A DNA stretch of 12,952 nucleotides from Candidatus Poseidoniales archaeon. Lineage in GTDB: Archaea > Thermoplasmatota > Poseidoniia > Poseidoniales > Poseidoniaceae. A program made the position numbers and the translations under genes. Within the stretch, counting starts at the first letter, position 1; each line of letters opens with the position of its first letter. The stretch lies in assembly GCA_003602665.1 (NCBI GenBank), contig QQSG01000118.1:23252-36203 (forward strand), read 5' to 3'. The notes beneath the pieces are model-generated. The model made no database searches, was not told the origin of the DNA, and saw only the letters and a list, made by a program, of their open reading frames with translations. Shown piece after piece: positions 7,134 to 12,952 of this stretch.

Positions 7134-7679
7134 TTCAACTCGAAGAAGCCGAGTAATTCCAAGTTCGTGTTTATTTCTTTCAACGACCACGTCACAGCCT
7201 GGAATCAGTAGTAATTTTTCTTCTGCATCGAGGGCAAAAATAGCAACACCTACCCTCTCACACATGGTGCGTAATTCCCGACGGCATGCTTGCTGATGAG
7301 AATCCATGTGGACGAGGGGTCTCAGATCTACAATAACAGTGTCACCTTGACCGACTCGATCAGATATTTGATTTGTATAAATCCTATATTTCGAATCTGG
7401 TTTGACATATCGAAGAGCTCTTTTTGGCCGAATCTTTGTGGTCTTTTTGATAGAAGAAAGATCATGAAAAGGCTCTCCGTCAGGAGTGATCGGTCCAGTC
7501 CAGAGAGAAGGAGGCGTCATCAAATCCGGTGTTTCCTGAGTCTCTTCAAGTATGGGCTCTGGAATGCTTTCTCGTTGTTCCAATGAGGGTTGTTGTTGAG
7601 CGACTGGTTTTTGCTGAGGAGGTGGTTGCGAGCCGCCTTCTGGATCGGGTAAACCGAAAAACTGCCATAAATTCCCCAT
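7131..7679 (-). CDS. sepF: SepF-like cell division protein (putative FtsZ membrane anchor)
   Basis: SepF ties FtsZ to the membrane at the division site in many archaea. From the ATG at 7679 the protein has 182 residues: a short amphipathic-looking N-terminus (MGNLWQFFGLPD), which suits a SepF membrane-targeting helix, then a long Pro/Gln/Glu-rich linker (about 15-75), a basic stretch (KKTTKIRPKR, 78-87), and a C-terminal domain (about 88-175). That domain follows the SepF pattern: YVKP, a helix, GDTVIVDLRPL, D-S, a helix with RRELR, a VGVAIFALDAEEKLLLIP strand pair, then VVVERNKHELG. The fit to remembered archaeal SepF sequences is good in order and spacing but was not tested by alignment. 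A GTG at 7688 would add three residues and overlap the upstream stop as GTGA; the ATG is preferred because TGTGA sits just upstream and the helix then begins the protein. It lies between a PKD surface protein and a 12-helix membrane protein. Confidence 0.68.
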   Translation of the reverse strand: MGNLWQFFGLPDPEGGSQPPPQQKPVAQQQPSLEQRESIPEPILEETQETPDLMTPPSLWTGPITPDGEPFHDLSSIKKTTKIRPKRALRYVKPDSKYRIYTNQISDRVGQGDTVIVDLRPLVHMDSHQQACRRELRTMCERVGVAIFALDAEEKLLLIPGCDVVVERNKHELGITRLLRVE

Positions 7680-7684
7680 ATATG

Positions 7685-10600
7685 TCACAAATCCAAATCA
7701 TCAAGTAAACTCGACAGGCTGGTTGTGTCTTGGTTTGTTGGAGTCATTGAAGGTGTCGGTTGAGCAACTGGTGCTGGTGGTTGATTTGCTGCCAAGTATT
7801 GGTCGCCATAATACGCCCACTGTTCCATCGTCCATCCCTGAGGAAGTCCACTTGCTGGTAAAGGTGGTCCTTGGTTAAGTTGAGGAGGTTGTTCGAAAGA
7901 AGGTTGAGCAACTGGCTGAGTTGGCTGTGCTGTTTGCTCGAATGCAGGAGTTTCAGCAGGTGTTCCGTACGTTGGTAAGGAGGCAGAATCCCACATTTTG
8001 CTTGAACCTGCTGATTCAAGCAAATCTTCGGATGGTGAACGTCGTGTCACTGCTAAGAATGATGCAAGCACAAGCACAAGGGCTACGAGCAAAAGAATGA
8101 CAATCGACATGGTTTGACTCACTCCGATTGCTTCACTAAATTCTTCTAGAATACCTTCTGGAGGTTTTTCTTCGACTGAAATTGTAATGGTCTTCGTACT
8201 TGTTGCTAAGTCGTCATCGGTCACTGTTAGTGTGATTGTCCATGTTCCCGCTGGTATATTCTCGATTGAAATTGAAATTCCTGTTGCATCAACATCGCCT
8301 ATTCCTTCTCCATCCAGATTCGTATCTTCCCATTCATAATCCCACACGTAGAGCATATCCAGAAGATCCGATTCAGTATCAACCGTGTCAAATGCTGTAA
8401 TGTTCAGAGAATCTCCTTCAACGAGATTATCGATTGAGCCATTTTCATAGGTAATCTTTGCAATAGGTATTCTGTTTTGTACTTTGACAACAGCAGAAAG
8501 GGATGCTTTTTCTCCGTCATCATCCATTACCCACGCGGTAATTGTTCTGTATCCAGATGAATCCCACATGGTCTCAAGATGGTCGCCTTCAACATCACAA
8601 TCGTTATTCAATGTTCCATCAAGGTCACTATCCGTTGTACCATCAATATCCCAACAGATTTCAAGTGTATCCATATCAGAAGCAGTATCGCTTCCTGTGA
8701 CGTCGAATACAACCATGTCATTTTCAAAGACTGGCAATCCATCAATTCGATTGATAGCATCCAAGAAATTCGTCTCAGCGGTTAAAGTCGGTGCTACGTT
8801 TTCAATGGTTACCATTGCCAAAGATGGTTCTGATGAAGCGCCATCATCATCAACAGCTCGAACGCTAATGACGTGTTGACCAGTTGTTGGCCAAGATGTA
8901 GCCACATCAGAAGCTGAACCATCTGTCGAGACCATCAACTCAGGCATGAGGTCGCTGAGATTCCAATTAAGAATGAGTTGGTCTCGATCATTAAGTGAAT
9001 CTGAGCCTTGGGCACGAAGAATCACTGTCTGATCTTCTTCAAGAATCCAAGTTCCGTTAGCGTCAAATGGTGTGTTCACACCAGCAATCCAAACTTCTAT
9101 TTCACCAACATCTGGTGCAATGTTGAGTACATTTAGGCTGGAATTAATTTCAGTTTGAGCGCCATCATCATCCGTTGCAATCGCCCTGATTTCAATTGGG
9201 CCTTCTTCCATAGGCGTGAAGGTACACGTTGGTTGAGTCAACCCTTCCAGACAGTTAAGTTCCGGCCAAGAGATGGATACCTGTTGTCCCGAAGGCGAGA
9301 TGGTGTCAATGTCGCCACTGTCTGTTGCGTCGATAGTTATCTGTGTTTCAACAGCGATCTCAGTAGGATGGGTGAGGTTGATGTACGGTGCTCGATTGAG
9401 AACCGTCACGTAATTAACGAGCGTTGTCGAATCTAATTCATCATCTGTGACAATGGTTGTTAGTTCCCATGCACCACCGTCAGTCCAATTCCAAGTCATT
9501 GCACAATCAGGTGTCGTAATGACATCGATAAGGCCTGCACGTGATTCGATTTCGAATCGGCATTCAACATCTCCACCATCAGGGTCGAATGAAGCTCGTG
9601 CATCGATAAAGACATCTTCAAACGAATACTTTCCAGACTCGATGCTTATTGACCCGTTTGGAGTTCGTCCAATGAAAATATCAACACTGGCTTGGTTGTT
9701 ACTTCTGTTTGCATCTCCAGCAACCAGTTGGTCAGGGTCGACAGTGAATGTTAGGCTTTGATTTCCGATTGTGGCTCCTTCTGGGACAGTCCAATCAACA
9801 ATAATCCGTTGTTCACTGTATGCATCAATGCTTGGGACAGCTTGTCGAATCGCTTCTCCACCAGGTACAATGACTTCCATTTCAGTCGATGGTGATGTCA
9901 AAACTCCACGGTTTTGTGCTGGTAAAGAGAAGGACAACAAGTCACCAGGAAGTGCGTTATATCCAATTGATTTTGATAATGTTGCGATTTCACCACCCCG
10001 CGTCCTCGTTACGATGATAGAATCCTCTTGAGCAACCAAGTCGATTCCAACAACGGATAGATCGATGACGATTGTAGCAACACCAATGATTTCCTGAACT
10101 GGATCCCAGACAATGACTCCGTTACTTGTGTAATCATCACTCGCAGTGGTATCGTCTTGAACATTTGATACGTTGATTGTTTCCTCGATTTCACCATTAC
10201 TATCTGTCGTTGGATTTAGTAGGGTTCCCGCCATTTCATAACGCAATTGAAGATTTTTATTTACTTCAGGCGTGTTATTTGGAGCGACGGCATAGGTGGC
10301 ATAAATTTCAGACATAGAGTCAGGTAAAGTCGCTACGAACTGCGTACTTACTTCGATATCGACGTTTCTATCGCCCGGATTTGTTCTCTTGTTCACACCA
10401 AAAGAATCGACTGGTTCATAGTCCTTAAGCAGCCAGTCAATGGTGAATCCTGCAGCATTCGATATGCGAATCCATGAGTTGAAGCGAGCAGCAGGGCAAT
10501 ACCAATTGAAACCTGAACTCACTCCCGTTGCATTCCATTCGTTTACTTTGTAGGAATCATCGCATCCTTCGTATTTGATGGTTTGACCATCTTCAGTTGG

Positions 10601-11299
10601 AATGCCATCCGTTGTGACTTGCCATGAGTTGTTTTCAGCACCATTTGTATCAAAGTCTGATGGATCGAAATAATCTGAACTTCCGCTTACGCTTGTCCCA
10701 GACATGAATGGCATGTACCATTGATCACCAGTTCGAAGTGGGAAGTCGTATCTCTCCTTTGGTGGGTCATAATAGGTGTCAAAATTGATGACTCCAATAT
10801 TTTGGGTGAGGAAGCCTAAATTGAACGGTGCAAAATCCACATCCAATTCAAATTCAGAATTAATCACTGCTTGATCCCTGACACGTATGATGTCTTCACC
10901 AGAGTAACCAATTTCGAGTCGCCCGCTTGTTCCTTCGAGGGTTGCCCCGCTATTACCTGAACTAAAATCGCCATCGATTTTCAGTTTGTATGCTAATGTT
11001 TGAACACCATCAATGGTGATGAAAAAGATGTCTTCAACTTCGTAAACAGTATCTCCTGTTAAGGTATTGAGTGTCGCAGAAACATTTGCCTGTGCAATGA
11101 GTTGTGCGACATCGAATTGGGTTTCATAGGTCCATTTGTCCCCAATACGCCAGCTTGCAATTTCTGCCGCACTTGTGGATTTTGATGAGGATTCAATAAG
11201 TTCTTCATCCTCAAGGGTGAATGCTTCTTTCGATAATGCCATCAGAGATGTTGTCATCAGCATGAACAAGACAAAGACTGCGGTTGCTCGGTTCGCCAT
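7685..11299 (-). CDS. PKD-repeat surface protein with signal peptide, C-terminal membrane helix and conserved cytoplasmic tail
   Basis: A 1204-residue exported protein. Residues 1-22 form a signal peptide (basic start, hydrophobic VFVLFMLMTTSLMAL). Residues about 45-430 are a large beta-rich region of unknown family. A CARDB/Ig-like domain covers about 440-545. Five PKD-type repeats follow, near 546-637, 638-727, 728-836, 837-943 and 944-1044, each ending with TDDD/VDDD-like and V-N-x-A-P-like motifs. A membrane helix spans 1064-1085, then a Pro/Gln-rich tail with GPPLPASGLP-Q-GWTMEQW at 1144-1160 and an acidic end (LSSLLDDLDL). Its eight Cys are all outside and pair by position: 246/268, 580/599, 683/692, 882/901. 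More than a dozen N-x-S/T sequons suggest N-glycosylation. Asp-rich loops may bind calcium. It is paralogous to the next gene upstream, and its stop overlaps or nearly touches the SepF-like gene. The role is likely adhesion, envelope structure or polymer binding. Confidence 0.9.
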   Translation of the reverse strand: MANRATAVFVLFMLMTTSLMALSKEAFTLEDEELIESSSKSTSAAEIASWRIGDKWTYETQFDVAQLIAQANVSATLNTLTGDTVYEVEDIFFITIDGVQTLAYKLKIDGDFSSGNSGATLEGTSGRLEIGYSGEDIIRVRDQAVINSEFELDVDFAPFNLGFLTQNIGVINFDTYYDPPKERYDFPLRTGDQWYMPFMSGTSVSGSSDYFDPSDFDTNGAENNSWQVTTDGIPTEDGQTIKYEGCDDSYKVNEWNATGVSSGFNWYCPAARFNSWIRISNAAGFTIDWLLKDYEPVDSFGVNKRTNPGDRNVDIEVSTQFVATLPDSMSEIYATYAVAPNNTPEVNKNLQLRYEMAGTLLNPTTDSNGEIEETINVSNVQDDTTASDDYTSNGVIVWDPVQEIIGVATIVIDLSVVGIDLVAQEDSIIVTRTRGGEIATLSKSIGYNALPGDLLSFSLPAQNRGVLTSPSTEMEVIVPGGEAIRQAVPSIDAYSEQRIIVDWTVPEGATIGNQSLTFTVDPDQLVAGDANRSNNQASVDIFIGRTPNGSISIESGKYSFEDVFIDARASFDPDGGDVECRFEIESRAGLIDVITTPDCAMTWNWTDGGAWELTTIVTDDELDSTTLVNYVTVLNRAPYINLTHPTEIAVETQITIDATDSGDIDTISPSGQQVSISWPELNCLEGLTQPTCTFTPMEEGPIEIRAIATDDDGAQTEINSSLNVLNIAPDVGEIEVWIAGVNTPFDANGTWILEEDQTVILRAQGSDSLNDRDQLILNWNLSDLMPELMVSTDGSASDVATSWPTTGQHVISVRAVDDDGASSEPSLAMVTIENVAPTLTAETNFLDAINRIDGLPVFENDMVVFDVTGSDTASDMDTLEICWDIDGTTDSDLDGTLNNDCDVEGDHLETMWDSSGYRTITAWVMDDDGEKASLSAVVKVQNRIPIAKITYENGSIDNLVEGDSLNITAFDTVDTESDLLDMLYVWDYEWEDTNLDGEGIGDVDATGISISIENIPAGTWTITLTVTDDDLATSTKTITISVEEKPPEGILEEFSEAIGVSQTMSIVILLLVALVLVLASFLAVTRRSPSEDLLESAGSSKMWDSASLPTYGTPAETPAFEQTAQPTQPVAQPSFEQPPQLNQGPPLPASGLPQGWTMEQWAYYGDQYLAANQPPAPVAQPTPSMTPTNQDTTSLSSLLDDLDL
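7758..7915. repeat. Pair of exact 14-bp direct repeats coding PVAQP
   Basis: GGTTGAGCAACTGG occurs exactly at 7758-7771 and 7902-7915. On the coding (minus) strand both copies encode P-V-A-Q-P in the Pro/Gln-rich cytoplasmic tail of the 1204-residue PKD protein. A diverged version (GTTGTTGAGCGACTGG, near 7592-7607) encodes P-V-A-Q-Q-Q in the linker of the adjacent SepF-like gene. Low-complexity slippage or local duplication could explain them. Confidence 0.5.
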
Positions 11300-11344
11300 G
11301 CTTTGATGTGTACTTCCTCGTACTTAGGCTATACTCATTGAAGG
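11300..11344 (-). promoter_or_regulatory. 45-base spacer with a possible TATA element
   Basis: This spacer lies between the two PKD genes. On the minus strand it has TATA at 11333-11330, ending 30 bases before the ATG at 11299. That distance would place an archaeal transcription start at or near the ATG, a leaderless arrangement, and no Shine-Dalgarno site lies at normal spacing (the nearest, GAGGAAG, is about 14 bases off). The element is short and not a full TATA consensus, so simple read-through from the upstream gene is equally possible. Confidence 0.25.
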
Positions 11345-12952
11345 TCAAGCGCCTGAGTCTTGAGATTGGGATTCAAGCCATTGTTCGCCATAATGTTCCC
11401 ATTGTTCTGTTGTCCACCCATCCGGGAGGCCTGAAGCAGGTAATGGAGGGCCTGATTGAATCGCTGGATGGTTTTCCACCATTTGATCGAAGGCATTGTT
11501 CACTGGAGGATCATGAGGCCTATTTCGTCGGGCTGAAACTTCGTGAGGCATGAGTCCTACCTCTTCATCACCGAAGATTGCATTCTGTCGCTCATCAAGA
11601 CGCTCTAATGCTCGTTCTTGCCCCCCTTTTCTACGTTGTCTTGTCATGTACCCAAGACCCAAAAGAAGAATCAGAAGTAAGGAAAGTTGAGCGAGTGGAT
11701 TTGCTTCTTCTCCCACCATGAGGGCGCCAATATCTTCGGTCAATGTTCTGTCTGGTGGTCCTATGTCGATGTTGATTATTTTCGAACCCGGTCGCTCTGG
11801 GTTTTCATCCCAAGCGATAACACGAATCGTTGTGGAACCTGTTTGCTTGAACATATGTTCAACACGCTTTCCAACAGCATCTGCATCGTTGTCCTTGATT
11901 CCATCTCCATTGGAATCAGTAGATGTATCTAAATCCCAAATGATGGTGAGTTGGTCAAGATCATTTGCAGAGTCGATAGTGCTTGTAGCATCGAGAATAC
12001 ATTTCTCATAAGCAAGGCAATCAATTGTTCTGTAACGTACAATTGGAGGTATGTTCAACACTTCAACCGTGATGATTTCGCTCACTCGAACGCCATCATC
12101 ATCCGTTACGTGATAGATCACTGTATGCATGCCACTCGTATTCCAGTGCCATACCAAATCATCTCCAATTACGTCACAATCATCATCAGCACCCCCTACG
12201 TCATTAGAATCAATACCCGGGTCAATGTCCCAGCATCGAACCAATGAATCGTAATCAGAAGGTGTATCTGTTGCATTCCCCGTTAAGCGAATTTCTTCAC
12301 CTTCAGCAATCGGTAACACCTCTTGCAGTGGCATGACAATGGGAGCCACGTTAGCGACGTTAACCCAACGTTCGTAAGTTCCACTGCTTGCTCCTTCAGA
12401 GTCACTGACTTCCAAGCGCATGCGATGTAATCCCGAAGTCTCCCATACCATGTCGTATTCAGAAACACGTCCGTCGAAGGTCTTGATGAGATTTGGTTGA
12501 GCATCATCTGGCCACCATCGGTGAGTTAATCCTTCCAAATCATCAATGGAATCGAGAGCTTGTCCTCGGACACGAACCACTTGATCCTCTTCGACATGCC
12601 AAGTTTGTTGTACGTCCATCGCAATTGGCGTTCCATCTTCACTTACTGTAACGGAGAGGCCATGCGGGTTAATGTTGGTAAATCGAATGTCAATGCTTGC
12701 AGAGGTCATGGCACTATCATCATCTACACCAACTGCAAGGAATGTGTGCCATCCTTCTGTAGGGGCTGTAGTTGTACAAACCCGTGTGTAATACCCTTCT
12801 TCACATTCAGCATTTGGCCAATACACATCAACAACGCCGGGGTAAACATCCTCTGAATCAGTGTCATTTGCGTAAGCATAGAGTGTGACTGGATGCTCCA
12901 CCTTCACTTCAGTTCTAGCACTTACAACTTCGATGTTTGGTGCTCTGTTGAG
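11345..12952 (-). CDS. PKD-repeat surface protein, paralogue of its neighbour (5' partial, runs off the window)
   Basis: The frame is open to the right edge: the 15 codons before the GTG at 12907 read LNRAPNIEVVSARTE, which is PKD-repeat sequence, so that GTG is internal. The 535 visible residues hold about four PKD-type repeats, with VDDD, SDSEG and TDDDG turns and V-x-N-x-P junctions. Numbering from the edge, Cys fall in three pairs: 50/59, 240/259 and 312/318. A short membrane helix lies near 420-437, followed by a basic patch (RQRRK), a charged tail, and the motif GPPLPASGLP-D-GWTTEQW near residues 501-517, close to the C-terminus. The tail motif and several repeats match the 1204-residue neighbour closely, so the two are tandem paralogues. 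Role is probably as for the neighbour. It is transcribed toward that gene, 45 bases away. Confidence 0.9.
   Translation of the reverse strand, partial: LNRAPNIEVVSARTEVKVEHPVTLYAYANDTDSEDVYPGVVDVYWPNAECEEGYYTRVCTTTAPTEGWHTFLAVGVDDDSAMTSASIDIRFTNINPHGLSVTVSEDGTPIAMDVQQTWHVEEDQVVRVRGQALDSIDDLEGLTHRWWPDDAQPNLIKTFDGRVSEYDMVWETSGLHRMRLEVSDSEGASSGTYERWVNVANVAPIVMPLQEVLPIAEGEEIRLTGNATDTPSDYDSLVRCWDIDPGIDSNDVGGADDDCDVIGDDLVWHWNTSGMHTVIYHVTDDDGVRVSEIITVEVLNIPPIVRYRTIDCLAYEKCILDATSTIDSANDLDQLTIIWDLDTSTDSNGDGIKDNDADAVGKRVEHMFKQTGSTTIRVIAWDENPERPGSKIINIDIGPPDRTLTEDIGALMVGEEANPLAQLSLLLILLLGLGYMTRQRRKGGQERALERLDERQNAIFGDEEVGLMPHEVSARRNRPHDPPVNNAFDQMVENHPAIQSGPPLPASGLPDGWTTEQWEHYGEQWLESQSQDSGA

Noticed and set aside
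8484..10031. Several plus-strand open frames of 60-130 codons opposite the large PKD gene
   Set aside because: They are shadows of the minus-strand gene, with low-complexity Ser/Thr/Val-rich translations and no ribosome sites or family motifs.
11309..11322. Possible hairpin GTAC...GTAC between the two PKD genes
   Set aside because: The stem is only 4 bp with no following T-run, so it does not support a terminator or riboswitch.
12905..12907. GTG at 12907 as the true start of the second PKD protein
   Set aside because: The frame stays open to the window edge and the extra 15 codons are PKD-repeat sequence, so the gene continues outside.
1..12952. CRISPR arrays, tRNA or rRNA genes, insertion sequences, toxin or defence genes
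   Set aside because: No regular spacer repeats, no RNA-gene signatures, no transposase motifs or inverted terminal repeats, and almost no non-coding space to hold them were seen.

Overview
The window is about 98% coding and looks like genomic DNA of a marine planktonic archaeon, most plausibly a Marine Group II (Poseidoniales) euryarchaeon. This is an inference. It rests on an archaeal RadA/KaiC-type ATPase, an archaeal-type SepF-like protein, Shine-Dalgarno sites reading AGGTGAT or GAGGG, very tight gene packing, a moderately AT-rich base composition, and very large PKD-repeat surface proteins that each carry one membrane helix and a cytoplasmic tail. I see no mobile element, RNA gene, CRISPR array or sign of recent transfer.

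Left part (1-4455, plus strand): the 3' part of a large surface protein, with Ig/CARDB-like and propeller-like exterior, one membrane helix and an internal zinc ribbon. It is followed 9 bases later by glmS, the entry enzyme of the amino-sugar pathway. The true glmS start is a TTG that places the catalytic Cys second.

Middle (4456-5840): a RecA/KaiC-like ATPase on the minus strand, whose stop abuts the glmS stop, and divergent from it a Maf-type nucleotide pyrophosphatase on the plus strand. The 95 bases between these two starts are the only sizeable non-coding stretch.

Right part (5832-12952, minus strand): four genes in one direction. In transcription order they are a PKD-repeat surface protein cut by the right edge of the window, a paralogous 1204-residue PKD-repeat surface protein, a SepF-like cell-division protein, and a 12-helix membrane protein. 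The last three are overlapping or nearly so, which suggests one transcript.

How they may work together: GlmS would supply UDP-GlcNAc precursors for glycans, and the large surface proteins are rich in N-x-S/T sequons. The most interesting possibility is that the right-hand gene group links the envelope to cell division. Both PKD proteins put an unusual conserved tail motif (GPPLPASGLP-x-GWT-x-EQW) into the cytoplasm, and the next gene encodes a SepF-like FtsZ anchor whose Pro/Gln-rich linker resembles the tail of the neighbouring PKD protein. This is a hypothesis, not a demonstrated system.
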